From Palsa-1033 sp963735455 (lineage in GTDB: Bacteria > Chloroflexota > Limnocylindria > Limnocylindrales > CSP1-4), in contig CAVTKZ010000002.1 in NCBI GenBank assembly GCA_963735455.1, positions 62,001 to 126,000 of the forward strand: a stretch of 64,000 nt of DNA. The letters are read 5' to 3'. Below are positions 33,001 through 42,320 of this stretch, in pieces (the stretch's first letter is position 1; every line of letters starts with the position of its first letter). A program made the position numbers and the translations under genes. Below the pieces are notes generated by a model that saw nothing but the letters and a program-made list of their open reading frames with translations, searched no databases and was not told the origin of the DNA.

Positions 33001-34253
33001 CCTCTGGGCCGGCGATCAGCCGCCGGCGACTGCTGGCCGGCGGGCTGGCGGCCGGCGCCGGGTTCGCCGTCGGCGGGCTGGGAGGCTTCGGCCTGGCCCA
33101 GGAGATCAAGCCGGTCGACCCGCAGACCCAGATCGAGCCGTTCTACGGCCCGCACCAGGCCGGGATCGCGACCGCCGCCCAGGAGCGGATCCAGTTCGCC
33201 GCATTCGACGTCCTGACCAGCAAGCGTGCTGAGCTGCGGGACCTCCTCCGGAGCTGGACCTCGGCCGCCGCCTTGACGACCGCGGGCAAGCCGGTCGGCG
33301 ATCCGGCCGGCAACCCGATCGCGCCGCCGAGCGATACCGGCGAGGCGCTTGGCCTCGGGGCGGCCCGGCTGACGCTCACCTTCGGCTTTGGGCCGAGCCT
33401 GTTCACGAAGTCGGGCGTCGATCGATTCGGCCTGGCCGCCCTCCGGCCGGCCGCGCTGGCCGACGTGCCCCAGTTTGCCCACGACAATCTCGACCCGGCC
33501 TCGAGCGACGGCGACCTGTGCGTGCAGGCCTGTGCCGAGGATCCCCAGGTCGCCTTTCACGCGATCCGCGAGCTAGCCAGGATCGGCCGGGGGACCGTGG
33601 TCGTGCGCTGGTCCCAGCTCGGCTTCGGCCGGACCTCGAGCACGGTCGCGGCGCAGGTCACGCCGCGCAACCTGCAGGGCTTCCTCGACGGCACGAACAA
33701 CGTCCATGGCGACGACCAGCCGACGATGGACCAGCACATCTGGGTCTCCGACCAGGACGACCCGACCTGGATGCACGGCGGGTCGTACCTGGTCGCGCGC
33801 CGGATCCGGATGCGGATCGAGGTCTGGGACCGCTCCAGCCTGGGCGACCAGGAGGCGACGATCGGGCGCCACAAGGTGAGTGGGGCGCCGCTCGGAGGCG
33901 TCAACGAGCGCGACACGGTCGACCTGTCGGCCCTTGACGCGAACGGCAAGCCGGTCATCCCGCTTGACGCCCACATCCGCCTGGCCGCGCCGGCGACGAA
34001 CGGCGGGATCCGGATCCTGCGGCGGGGCTATTCGTTCACCGACGGGATCGACAGCCTGACCGGCCAGCTCGACGGCGGCCTGTTCTTCGTCTGCTACCAG
34101 CGCGATCCGCGGACCGGCTTCGTGCCGGTCCAGACCCGGTTGGCCGGGAGCGACGCCCTGAACGAGTACATCGTCCACGTCGGCAGCGGCCTGTTCGCGG
34201 TCCCGCCCGGGATCGTCGAGGGCGGCTACATCGGGCAGACCCTCTTCGGCTAG
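32997..34253 (+). CDS. efeB: Dyp-type heme peroxidase EfeB, Tat-exported
   Basis: A 418-residue peroxidase with a twin-arginine signal (ISRRRLLAGGLAAGAGFAVGG). The Dyp hallmark GFLDGTNN (GxxDG) supplies the distal Asp; the proximal heme His is expected in PLDAHIRLA, followed by GIRILRRGYSF. EfeB couples peroxide reduction to iron oxidation or heme handling on the outer face of the membrane. It closes the efeU-cupredoxin-efeO-efeB operon. Confidence 0.94.
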   Translation: MTSGPAISRRRLLAGGLAAGAGFAVGGLGGFGLAQEIKPVDPQTQIEPFYGPHQAGIATAAQERIQFAAFDVLTSKRAELRDLLRSWTSAAALTTAGKPVGDPAGNPIAPPSDTGEALGLGAARLTLTFGFGPSLFTKSGVDRFGLAALRPAALADVPQFAHDNLDPASSDGDLCVQACAEDPQVAFHAIRELARIGRGTVVVRWSQLGFGRTSSTVAAQVTPRNLQGFLDGTNNVHGDDQPTMDQHIWVSDQDDPTWMHGGSYLVARRIRMRIEVWDRSSLGDQEATIGRHKVSGAPLGGVNERDTVDLSALDANGKPVIPLDAHIRLAAPATNGGIRILRRGYSFTDGIDSLTGQLDGGLFFVCYQRDPRTGFVPVQTRLAGSDALNEYIVHVGSGLFAVPPGIVEGGYIGQTLFG

Positions 34254-34331
34254 ATTCCCGACGAGGGCCACGTTCCGTGGCCGGGCTGGGCTGGTGGTTG
34301 CCGCCCGCGCTGGTATTCCACGGAGGGCGTC

Positions 34332-35553
34332 ATGCGGATCCTGCTGGTCGGTGCCGGAGGGGTGGGCGGCGCCGTCGTGCCGATCGCCGCGCGACGGTCG
34401 TTCTTCGATCGGGTCGTCGTCGCCGACTACGACCGGGCCCGGGCCGAGCGCGTCGTCGAGTCGGTCAGCCGGGGCGGCCGCGAGTCGCGCTTCGTGGCCG
34501 TCCGGGTGGACGCCTCGGATCCGGCCGAGGTCGCGGCGCTGTGCCGGGAGCACGAGATCACCCACGTCCTGAACGCGGTCGACCCGCGATTCGTGATGCC
34601 GATCTTTGAAGGCGCCCTCGCCGCGGGGGCGAACTACCTGGACATGGCGATGTCCCTCAGCCATCCCCACCCCGAGAAGCCGTACGCGCTCCCCGGCGAG
34701 AAGCTGGGCGACGCGCAGTTCGCCCGGGCCGATGCCTGGACCGCGGCCGGCCTGCTGGCCCTGGTGGGGATCGGCGTCGAGCCCGGGCTGTCGGACGTCT
34801 TCGCCCGCTACGCCGCCGACCACCTGTTCAGCGAGATCGACGAGCTGGGCGTCCGGGATGGCGCGAACCTGGTCGTGGCCGGCTACGACTTCGCCCCGTC
34901 GTTCTCGATCTGGACCACGATCGAGGAGTGCCTCAACCCGCCGGTGATCTGGGAGGAGGGCCGCGGCTGGTACACGACGCCGCCGTTCTCCGAGCCCGAG
35001 ATCGTTCGACTTCCCGGAGGGGATCGGACCGGTCGAGTGCGTCAACGTCGAGCACGAGGAAGTCCTGCTGATGCCGCGCTGGGTCAAGGCCAGGCGGGCG
35101 ACGTTCAAGTACGGCCTGGGCGACGAGTTCATCAACGTCCTCCAGGTCCTCCACAAGATCGGCCTCGACTCGACCCGCAAGATCCGGGTTGGAGGCGTCG
35201 AAGTCTCGCCGCGGGACGTCGTGGCGGCCTGCCTGCCCGACCCGGCCACGCTCGGCGACAAGATGTCGGGCAAGACCTGCGCCGGCCTGTACGTGACCGG
35301 CACGGGCCTCGACGGAGCGCCGCGCAAGGTCTACCTCTACCACGTCGTCGACAACGCCTGGTCGATGGCTGAGTACGGCTCGCAGGCCGTGGTCTGGCAG
35401 ACGGCGATCAACCCGGTCGTGGCCCTCGAGCTGCTCGCCGCCGGGACCTGGACGGGGAGCGGCGTGCTCGGGCCCGAGGCCTTCGACGCGGTCCCGTTCC
35501 TCGACCTGCTGACCGCCTACGGCTCGCCCTGGGGCCTGCGCGAAGGCGGCTGA
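34332..35553 (+). CDS. Saccharopine dehydrogenase family oxidoreductase (one frameshift)
   Basis: About 406 residues. An N-terminal Rossmann fold (MRILLVGAGGVGGAVV), DASDPAEVAALCREHEITHVLNAV, and then the saccharopine-dehydrogenase-like substrate domain (GLLALVGIGVEPGLSDVFARYA ... VKARRATFKYGLGDEFINVL ... KTCAGLYVTGTGLDG). The frame shifts near 35010-35025, from PPFSEPEI into FDFPEGIGPVECVNVEHEEV. A GAGGG site precedes the ATG. Homologues act in lysine/polyamine metabolism (saccharopine or carboxynorspermidine enzymes); which reaction applies is unclear. Confidence 0.85.
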
Positions 35554-35597
35554 CTCTCGGTTTGGGGCTGGAGCAGGGTCGTGAGTGGCCCGGCTCG

Positions 35598-35658
35598 GGC
35601 TCGGTGCCCGGCCCCGCCCGCGCCTGAGGGCTCGGTGCCCGCCCCGCCCCGCCTGATG
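35598..35658 (+). repeat. Tandem ~30-bp G+C-rich repeat, two copies
   Basis: Copies at 35598-35628 and 35629-35658 both begin GGCTCGGTGCCC and end GCCTGA. A partial third copy with GTGCCCGGCCCCGCCCG occurs at 35688-35704. Confidence 0.75.
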
Positions 35659-35727
35659 GGTCGGTCCGGCTCGCGTCTCAGGCGTCGTGCCCGGCCCCGC
35701 CCGCCCCGCCCGCGGCCGAGGGCTCGG

Positions 35728-36116
35728 ATATGACGACCATGCTTAGCGGACGGGTTTGCGCGCCGTTGCGGGTCATTCGGGGTCCCGAAACCGCCTGAAT
35801 ATGACGACCATTCGTAGAAACGGGTGCGAAAGGCCGAGTCGGGGCCTCAAGACGGGCGTTGAGCCGTCAATGCCTCGTCGCCTAAGAATGGCCGTCATAT
35901 CGGGGCCCCACCGCCGGGCATTCTGCCCATCGCTGGGCACCGAGTACCACAACTACTCTTAGCCGACAGCCTCAGCGGCCGAGTCGAGCCCTCCGGGCGC
36001 GCGTATCTGTCCGAATACCACGCCTATTCGTAAAACGGCCTTGGGAAGGTCGATCCGAGCCTCAAGACAGTGTTCGGGCTCCCAAACCTCGTCGTCTAAG
36101 GATCGTCGTGCTACGG
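35728..36116. repeat. Cluster of six related ~20-bp repeats forming two ~100-bp hairpin units
   Basis: Direct copies: 35728-35747 (ATATGACGACCATGCTTAGC), 35799-35818 (ATATGACGACCATTCGTAGA), 35944-35963 (GTACCACAACTACTCTTAGC), 36015-36034 (ATACCACGCCTATTCGTAAA). Inverted copies: 35881-35900 and 36095-36114. Consensus RTAYSACGACYATTCKTAG. The pairs 35799/35900 and 36015/36114 are arms of two hairpins of about 100 nt, and their loops are also alike: both contain CCTCAAGAC and end CCTCGTCG. The elements resemble REP/BIME- or MITE-type intergenic repeats, or structured RNAs. Confidence 0.8.
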
Positions 36117-36375
36117 AGCGCTCCACCGCAGGCCTCAGGCGGCTGACCGCCGGTTTGGGCTGAGGCGCAGGTGGTGCGTGGCCTGGCTCGGGCTCGTGCG
36201 CGGCTTGGCGCCCGCAGATGCCGGATCCGGAGCGTTGTCGCGCTCCTGAGAGCGGACCTTCGGCAAGCAACGCGCTTTACGGAGCCCTTACAGGGGGCGG
36301 TGGAGGGGCTGACGACCGACTGACACGCTGGGATTGCGGCAACGAAACGCCGCGGTCAAGCAACGAGGACCAGCC

Positions 36376-36802
36376 ATGTCAGTTCGCACCTCGCTTCGCC
36401 TCGGATCGGCCCTGCTCGGGCTGAGCCTGGTCGCGGCGGCCTGTTCCGGCGCGGCCGGCAACGGGGCCAACGCTGGCACCGGCGCCGGCAGCGGCAGCTC
36501 GGGGTCGGCCATCGGGTCAGGCACCAGCGGATCAGGCAACGGGGCAGCAGCCTCGGCCGAGCCCACGTTCGACCTGGGCAGCCTGCTCAGCCCCGACCCG
36601 GCCCTGGACGGAGCCTCACCGGCACCGGACCAGAGTGAACCGCCGGTCGCCCAGCAGCCGACCCAGAAGCCGGTCGGAACCCCGCCCCCGATCTCGACCG
36701 CGAAGGCCAGCAGCCTTCTCTCGCAGGTGGACAGCCTGCTGAATCGAAGTGAACGCCGAGCTGTCGAATGCCGACGCCGACGCGAACAACCCAGGAGAGT
36801 GA
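36376..36802 (+). CDS. Exported lipoprotein of unknown function (one frameshift)
   Basis: About 141 residues. A signal peptide with lipobox-like LVAAC is followed by a Gly/Ser/Asn-rich linker and a Pro-rich middle (VAQQPTQKPVGTPPPIS), then a short helix ending SSLLSQVDSLLN. The frame changes near 36744; the other frame then reads EVNAELSNADADANNPGE and stops at 36802. Without this correction it would appear fused to the next gene. No family recognised. Confidence 0.65.
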
Positions 36803-36807
36803 CTTCG

Positions 36808-37623
36808 ATGAACTTCCACCTCTCGCCCCGGCTCGGCCGGGTCAGCCTCGCCCTGGGGGCCGCCGGCCTCCTGGCGATCGGCTCGTTCTCGTCGGTCTAC
36901 GCCGCCGACCCGTCGACCAGCACCAACTCGACGACCGTCGCTGGCACCCATCGCTTCTGCATCCCCGAGTGGGCTGCCGTCGTCGCCCATCCGGGCAACG
37001 TCGACATCCTGCGCGCGGCCGGTGACTGCGAGATCAATCGTCGCTTCGTCACCCTCGATGGCCTGACCTACCGGGTCAACCACTCGACCGTGCTCACCGC
37101 CCAGGACAAGACGGACCTGCTGACCGGCGGCGGGGTCAACCCGGCCTCGTTCACGAGCGAACACGCCGGCCTGGCCACCCTCAAGGCCTCGATCGACGCC
37201 GATACGACGATCGCGACACTGCGCACCGACATCGGCAAGATCGCCCCGGACTACCGGGTCTACCTGCTGGTCGTCCCGAAGACGCACCTCGTCTCGGCTG
37301 CGGATGGCGCCGCCAAGACCTCGGCCCGCTTCGTGCCGTTGGCCAGCGAGCTCCAGAACCTGATCAACCTGGCCAAGGGCGCCGGCAAGGACGTCACCGC
37401 CGCCCAGGCCAAGCTCGACGACCTGAACGCGAAGGTCGGCCAGGCCAACGGCCTGATCGCCCCGGTCGTCGGGACGTTGATGCCGCTCAGCCCGGCGGAC
37501 TGGAACAGCGGAGCCGCGAAGCCGGTCCTGCAGTCCGCCCGCCAGTCGATCCAGTCCGCGCGCAGCCTGCTGGTCGATGCCCGCCAGGACGCGCACCAGA
37601 TCATCGTCCTCCTCGGCAGCTAG
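36808..37623 (+). CDS. Secreted helical protein of unknown function
   Basis: A 271-residue protein with a cleavable signal (LGAAGLLAIGSFSSVYAAD). The N-terminal mature part has two cysteines (HRFCIPEW and RAAGDCEINRRF); the rest is Ala/Leu-rich helix (LATLKASIDADTTIATLRTD; LINLAKGAGKDVTAAQAKLDDL; LQSARQSIQSARSLLVDARQD) likely to form a helical bundle or coiled coil. AGGAG lies about 10 nt before ATG 36808. It follows the lipoprotein gene by 5 nt, so they are co-expressed. A strong terminator follows. Confidence 0.75.
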   Translation: MNFHLSPRLGRVSLALGAAGLLAIGSFSSVYAADPSTSTNSTTVAGTHRFCIPEWAAVVAHPGNVDILRAAGDCEINRRFVTLDGLTYRVNHSTVLTAQDKTDLLTGGGVNPASFTSEHAGLATLKASIDADTTIATLRTDIGKIAPDYRVYLLVVPKTHLVSAADGAAKTSARFVPLASELQNLINLAKGAGKDVTAAQAKLDDLNAKVGQANGLIAPVVGTLMPLSPADWNSGAAKPVLQSARQSIQSARSLLVDARQDAHQIIVLLGS

Positions 37624-37691
37624 CCGACCGGGGGCCGCGACCCTCGACGAACCGATACGCCAACCGAACACCAAGCGAACACCAACTGCAG

Positions 37692-37723
37692 CGCCCCGGC
37701 CGTCAGCCACGACGGCCGGGGCG
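37692..37723 (+). terminator. Strong hairpin terminator
   Basis: Perfect 13-bp stem (37692-37704 with 37711-37723), 6-nt loop, then TTGCGATTT. It ends the two-gene secreted-protein operon. Confidence 0.85.
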
Positions 37724-37767
37724 TTGCGATTTCCCGTCAGCGCAGGTTCAGGCCGATCTGGTATGAC

Positions 37768-39783
37768 GTGAGCCATGAGTTCCAACCCGGCGCTCGCCCG
37801 CCGGGCCGGCGCGTGGCTCTCGCGCCGCCGGAGCGCCAACTCGAGCGCCACCCGACCGGCAATCGGATCAGCGCCGACCGTGTCGCGCTCGCCCTGATCG
37901 TGCTCCTGGCCGGCTTCCTGGAGCTGTACGCCCTCGACCGAGAGGGCTGGTCGAACATCTACTACGCGGCGGCGGTCCGGAGCATGCTCGCCAGCCCGGC
38001 CAACTTCTTCTTCGGCTCATTCGATCCGGGCGGCTTCATCACCCTCGACAAGCCGCCGCTCGGGTTCTGGATCGAGGCGATCTCGGCGCGGATCCTTGGC
38101 TACAACGGCGTCGCCCTGCTCTTGCCCGGTGCCCTGGCCGCGGTCGCCTCGGTCTGGTTGATCGCCCGGCTCGTCGGGCGCCACTTCGGGCGGCTGGCGG
38201 GCCTCGTCGCGGCAGTCGTTCTCGCCGTCACCCCGATCTCGGTCGCGACCGCCCGCAACAACACCGTGGACAGCCTCCTGGTCCTGTTCGTCCTGCTCGG
38301 GGTGTGGGCCGCGATCCGCTGGGGCGACACCGGGCGCCTGCGCTGGCTCCTCGCGGCCGGCGTCCTGGTCGGGCTGGGCTTCAACGTGAAGATGCTCGAG
38401 GCCTACCTGGTCGTGCCCGGGTTCGTGCTGGCGGTCCTCGTTGATCGGCGCCAGGGAGCGGCGAAGAGGATCGGCCACCTGGCCGCGGCCGCGGTGGCAA
38501 TGCTCGTCGTGTCGTTCGCCTGGATCCTGGCTGTTGACGCGATCCCCGCCGCGAGCCGGCCATTCATCGGCGGCAGTGCGGTCAACTCGGCGCTCGACCT
38601 CGCCCTCAACTACAACGGGGTCGAGCGCCTGTCCGGCGGGATCACGTTCCCGAACCTGGGCCGTGTCGGGCCGCTGCGCCTCGTGGATCCATCCCTCTCC
38701 GGCCAGATCGGCTGGTGGCTGGTCCTGGGCCTGATCGGCACGGCCGTGGCCGTCTTCGAGCTCCGCCGCCGCCCGGCGCGCAAGCGGTTCGTGGTGCCCC
38801 TGGCCCTGTGGGCGGGCTGGTTCCTGCCCGCGGCCGCGTTCTTCAGCGTCGCCCGCTTCTGGCACCCGCACTACCTGGTCATGCTCGCCCCGCCGATCGC
38901 GGCCCTGGCCGGGGCCGGCAGCGTGGCTCTCCTGCGGGCCTGGCGCCGACCCGGATCGAGCGGCTGGCTGCTGCCCCCGGCGATCGCCGCGGCCGGGATC
39001 GTCGAGGCCACGTTCGCGGGCCTGTCGCGGGGCTTCGACTGGCTCCAGGCGATCGTCGTCGTCGTGTCGCTCGCCCTGGCCGGCGGCCTGCTCCTCGTCC
39101 GGGCGGGAGTGGGCACGATCGAGCGTGACCGGCTGACCGGCCGGGGCCTGGCCGGCGCGGCAATCCTCGTTCTTGCCCTTGCCCCGCTGAGCTGGTCGGC
39201 CTGGACCACGTTCCACCCGCCAGGCGACCTCCTGCCGATCGGCGGACCGCCGCTGGCCGGCGCGGAGAACCAGGGCGGCTTCCTGGGCCTGCCCGGCGGC
39301 GGCCCGACCGGCAACCCGATCGGCAACCCGATCGGCCTTGGGCCCGTCGGGCCGTCCTCGGCCCTGATCGCCTTCGCCCAGGACCACGCCCACGACGCGA
39401 CGTTCGTGCTCGCCACGGCCAGTGCCCAGGAGGCCGCTCCGATCATCATCGCCACGGGCCTGCCGGTGATGACCCTGGGCGGCTACAGCGGCGACGACCA
39501 GACCCTGACCGTGGACCAGTTCAGGGCCCGCGTTGCGACCGGCAACGCGCGCTACGTGCTGGTCGGCGGCTTCGGCGGGGGCGGCGGCTACTTCGGCGGG
39601 GCCAACCTGGTGATTCGCTGGGCCCGGACCAACTGCAGCCCGGTCCGGGGCGCGCTGACTGGGGTGATCGTTGACTGTCAGTCCGCGTCGAGCAGCTCGA
39701 GCACCGCGCCGAACGCCTCGATCGACGAGCGGGTGATCGGGTCGAGGACCAGCTGGACCGCCCCGATGCCGGCCCGGGCGTAG
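37768..39783 (+). CDS. ArnT/PMT-like family 39 glycosyltransferase
   Basis: A 671-residue polytopic membrane enzyme, homologous to the one at 10036. The first outer loop reads GWSNIYYAAAVRSMLAS, FFGSFDPGGFITLDKPPLG (DKPPL motif); later AIPAASRPFIGGSAVNSALD and a HPHYLVMLAPPIAAL segment. The C-terminal soluble domain contains LPVMTLGGYSGDDQTL and a Gly-rich GGFGGGGGYFGG. GTG start. The last ~35 codons overlap the convergent F420-type oxidoreductase gene, so the true end may be slightly earlier. It likely adds sugar from a polyprenyl-phosphate donor to a surface molecule. Confidence 0.85.
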   Translation: MSHEFQPGARPPGRRVALAPPERQLERHPTGNRISADRVALALIVLLAGFLELYALDREGWSNIYYAAAVRSMLASPANFFFGSFDPGGFITLDKPPLGFWIEAISARILGYNGVALLLPGALAAVASVWLIARLVGRHFGRLAGLVAAVVLAVTPISVATARNNTVDSLLVLFVLLGVWAAIRWGDTGRLRWLLAAGVLVGLGFNVKMLEAYLVVPGFVLAVLVDRRQGAAKRIGHLAAAAVAMLVVSFAWILAVDAIPAASRPFIGGSAVNSALDLALNYNGVERLSGGITFPNLGRVGPLRLVDPSLSGQIGWWLVLGLIGTAVAVFELRRRPARKRFVVPLALWAGWFLPAAAFFSVARFWHPHYLVMLAPPIAALAGAGSVALLRAWRRPGSSGWLLPPAIAAAGIVEATFAGLSRGFDWLQAIVVVVSLALAGGLLLVRAGVGTIERDRLTGRGLAGAAILVLALAPLSWSAWTTFHPPGDLLPIGGPPLAGAENQGGFLGLPGGGPTGNPIGNPIGLGPVGPSSALIAFAQDHAHDATFVLATASAQEAAPIIIATGLPVMTLGGYSGDDQTLTVDQFRARVATGNARYVLVGGFGGGGGYFGGANLVIRWARTNCSPVRGALTGVIVDCQSASSSSSTAPNASIDERVIGSRTSWTAPMPARA

Positions 39784-40598
39784 GCCCGCAGCTCGTCGGC
39801 CAGCACCTCAACCGGGCCGGCCAGGGCCGGGACCGCGCTCGGGGCGTAGTTGCCGGCGAAGCGGCCCGTGCCGCCCGGCATCTGGACCAGAACCGCCACC
39901 GTCCGCTCGATCTCGGCCGGATCTCGCCCGGCCGTCCGCGCGGCCGCATCCACGATCTCGCGCAAAGGCGCCACGCCGGCCGGCCGATTGCCGGTCGCGT
40001 CGTACCAGGCATTCCAGGCGTCGATGTGCGGGGCGGCGATCTGGAGCATCCGCTCGCCGTTCGAGCCGAGCAGGATCGGCGGTCCAGCGGGACGGGCCGG
40101 GGCAGGCCGCAGCTCGCAGTCGCGGGCCTGGTAGTAGACGCCGTCGAAGTCGATCGAGCCCTCGCGCAACAGGGTCCGGATGATCGTGAAGGCCTCCTCG
40201 AAGCGGCTCACCCGGTGGTCGAACGGGAAGCCGAAGGCGCGGTACTCGGTCTCGTTCCAGCCCGCGCCCAGGCCCAGGATCAGCCGGCCGCCGCTGATCT
40301 CGTCGACCGTGGCGGCCTGCTTGGCGAGCATCGCCGGGGCGTGGAAGCTGGTCGAGGCGACGAGCGGCCCCAGTGTGATCCGGCTGGTCGAGGCAGCGAT
40401 CGCCGCGAGCATCGTCCAGCACTCCCACGGCCCACGGGCCTCGCTGATCCCGGGCCAGCGGTAGAGCAGGTGGTCGCCGATCCAGACCGCGTCGAAGCCG
40501 GTGTCCTCGATCGCCCGGGCCAGCGCCAGCTGCTCCGGCCAGCGGACGACGCGCTCGACCTCGGGCAGCTGGACGCCGACCTTCAAGGGGCGGGTCAT
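39678..40598 (-). CDS. LLM-class F420-dependent oxidoreductase
   Basis: A 306-residue TIM-barrel luciferase-like monooxygenase family protein: TGFDAVWIGDHLLYRW, TSRITLGPLVASTSFHAPAM, KQAATVDEISGGRLILGLGAGWNE, FEEAFTIIRTLLREG and PPILLGSNGERMLQIAA. The pattern fits TIGR03560-like F420-dependent members. The substrate is not predictable. It is convergent with the ArnT-like gene. Confidence 0.9.
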   Translation of the reverse strand: MTRPLKVGVQLPEVERVVRWPEQLALARAIEDTGFDAVWIGDHLLYRWPGISEARGPWECWTMLAAIAASTSRITLGPLVASTSFHAPAMLAKQAATVDEISGGRLILGLGAGWNETEYRAFGFPFDHRVSRFEEAFTIIRTLLREGSIDFDGVYYQARDCELRPAPARPAGPPILLGSNGERMLQIAAPHIDAWNAWYDATGNRPAGVAPLREIVDAAARTAGRDPAEIERTVAVLVQMPGGTGRFAGNYAPSAVPALAGPVEVLADELRAYARAGIGAVQLVLDPITRSSIEAFGAVLELLDAD

Positions 40599-40783
40599 CG
40601 GGCGGCGCCCTCCCTCAATCGACTCCTGTCAACGGCCTGCACGCATCGGGAGTGTACCCGTCCACCCCGGACCCGGACCCTTTGATCGGACCTTCGACCG
40701 TACCCGGACCAAACCTTCGTGTTCTGTCCGACGGCCGGGTTGGCCGGGCACGATGGTCGCCAACCAGATCGCTCGAGGGCACG

Positions 40784-41392
40784 ATGTTCATCGATTTCAC
40801 CGGCTTTGCCGGCGATTGCCTGATCAACGGAAAACTGGACCTGCGGGCGCCCCGGTTGACGGACCAGCTCAACGCCGATCCGCTCGTCCACCTGGTGGAC
40901 GTCGAGCTCGAGGACCTCGAGAACGCCCGGCGAGTCACCTCGCCCGACTTCACGATCGCGCGCAGCCAGCTGTGTGCCGTGCGGGCGACCGGGCCACGCG
41001 GCTCGCGGGCCCTCCGGATCGCCACCGCGCCGCATCGCCTGCGGGCCCAGATCGGGCCGTACACGATCCTGGGCAGGCTCCACGAGCCCGTCGGCATCGA
41101 CCCCCTGGCCACGTTCGAGGAGCGCGACCTGATGGTGCCCCTGACCGACGCGACGATCGCGTTCATGGTCGGCGGCGTGCTCGACGTCCGGGACTGGTCG
41201 ACCCTGGTGATCAATCGCGAGCTGGCCAGCTGGTACCGCGCCGCCGAGGGCGACGACGAGCCGCTCGCCGCCGTCCCGGCGGAGGCCCTGGCCCCGGTCG
41301 TCGTGCCCGGCTCGAAGGTCCTGACCCTACAGGCCGGCGATCGACCGCGACGGCATGCGGGGACCCCGCCGCGCGGGCCCAAGTCCCGCTAG
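40784..41392 (+). CDS. Hypothetical protein
   Basis: A 202-residue protein starting MFIDFTGFAGDCLINGKL (ATG 40784 with GAGGGC upstream; longer in-frame starts look unlikely). It has beta-rich, mostly hydrophilic sequence (VHLVDVELEDLENARRV, LRAQIGPYTILGRLHEPVG, TIAFMVGGVLDVRDWSTLVINRE) with no signal peptide and no membrane helix. I do not recognise the family. The 3' end overlaps the convergent glycosylase gene by 66 bases. Confidence 0.65.
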   Translation: MFIDFTGFAGDCLINGKLDLRAPRLTDQLNADPLVHLVDVELEDLENARRVTSPDFTIARSQLCAVRATGPRGSRALRIATAPHRLRAQIGPYTILGRLHEPVGIDPLATFEERDLMVPLTDATIAFMVGGVLDVRDWSTLVINRELASWYRAAEGDDEPLAAVPAEALAPVVVPGSKVLTLQAGDRPRRHAGTPPRGPKSR

Positions 41393-42265
41393 GTCGAACG
41401 AGGCCAGCTCCAGCCAGCGGACCACCCGGCCGCGCTGGCCGCGCCACGGCTCGAGCAGCTCGAGCATCCGGGCGTCGCTCCCCAGCCGCTCGCCGGCCAG
41501 GACCCAGCAGACGAGATTCGGCAGGTGGTAGTCGCCGACGCTGACCGCGTCCGGATCGCCGAACGCCACCCGGCCAACCTCGCCCGCCGTCCAGGGCCCG
41601 ATCCCCGGAATCGCCTGGAGCCGCCGACCGGCCTCGGCCGGGTCGATCCCGACGAATGTCTCGAGCTTCCGCGCCGATCCGGCCAGGCGGCGGAGCAGGT
41701 CCGCCCGCCGGCGCTCGAGCCCAAGCGGATGGAAGGCGTAGTAGGGGAGGGCCGCCAGCCGCTCGGCGGACGGTGCGAGGCGCAACCGGAGCGGCCCCGG
41801 GGCGGCCTCGCCGTGGGCCGTGATCAGGGCACGGTAGACCCGGCGTGCTTCGTCACCGGTGATCTTCTGTTCCAGGACGGCCGGCACCAGCGCCTCGAGG
41901 ACGGCCTCGGTCCGCCCGAACCGGACGCCCGCATAGCGCCGGGCGAGATCGTCGAGAAGCGGGTGATCAGGCCGGAACGCCGAGGCATCGTCGTCGAGGC
42001 CGAGCAGGGCCCGGGCATGGGCGACGGCCCAGCCCGCCCCGCGGCCCCAGGCCCGAACGCGCACCGATCGCCCGCTGATCGCCAGCTCCTCGCTGACCGG
42101 CCCCTCCGGCGTTCGGGTCGCGCGCTGGAGGCGGTCGGCCTCCATCCGGATCGTCGGGTCGCCCCGGCCATGCGCGAGCGGCCCGAGGGTCCGGCCCAGG
42201 TCGTACGGGCCCTCGATCGACAGGGTCGCCTCGGCGTCAGGTGCCGGGATGGTCGGTTGGCTCAT
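41327..42265 (-). CDS. AlkA-like DNA-3-methyladenine glycosylase (HhH-GPD)
   Basis: A 312-residue base-excision repair enzyme. The HhH-GPD core is LQAIPGIGPWTAGEVGRVAFGDPDAVSVGDYHL, where the helix-hairpin-helix is IPGIGPWTA and the catalytic Asp is in SVGDYHLPN. Upstream, ALVPAVLEQKITGDEARRVYRAL matches the family helix. The N-terminal ~100 residues form the AlkA-type beta domain. The start at 42265 is preferred over the upstream extension because a TACCAT box sits 8 nt before it. Confidence 0.88.
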   Translation of the reverse strand: MSQPTIPAPDAEATLSIEGPYDLGRTLGPLAHGRGDPTIRMEADRLQRATRTPEGPVSEELAISGRSVRVRAWGRGAGWAVAHARALLGLDDDASAFRPDHPLLDDLARRYAGVRFGRTEAVLEALVPAVLEQKITGDEARRVYRALITAHGEAAPGPLRLRLAPSAERLAALPYYAFHPLGLERRRADLLRRLAGSARKLETFVGIDPAEAGRRLQAIPGIGPWTAGEVGRVAFGDPDAVSVGDYHLPNLVCWVLAGERLGSDARMLELLEPWRGQRGRVVRWLELASFDLAGLGPARRGPRMPSRSIAGL

Positions 42266-42320
42266 CGGCGGGCATGGTAGCGTCCGACTCGGATGAGCGA
42301 TCGATCGCGCCGCGCCGCTT

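Larger units (their letters stand above)
35554..36375. other. Repeat-rich gene-free interval
   Basis: About 820 bases with no convincing gene. It holds G+C-rich tandem copies at 35598-35658 and a family of six related ~20-bp palindromic-arm repeats between 35728 and 36116. The start of the 36376 gene and its upstream sequence occupy the end. Unlike neighbouring intergenic gaps it is long and structured, so a noncoding RNA or repeat element is likely. Confidence 0.6.

Noticed and set aside
33573..35327. A 584-codon minus-strand frame over efeB and the dehydrogenase gene
   Set aside because: No recognisable motif, and both plus-strand genes under it are well supported.
36334..37623. A 429-residue fusion of a lipoprotein and a secreted helical protein
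   Set aside because: The join is caused by a frame change near 36744. In the other frame the lipoprotein ends at 36802 and the second gene has its own AGGAG and ATG at 36808.
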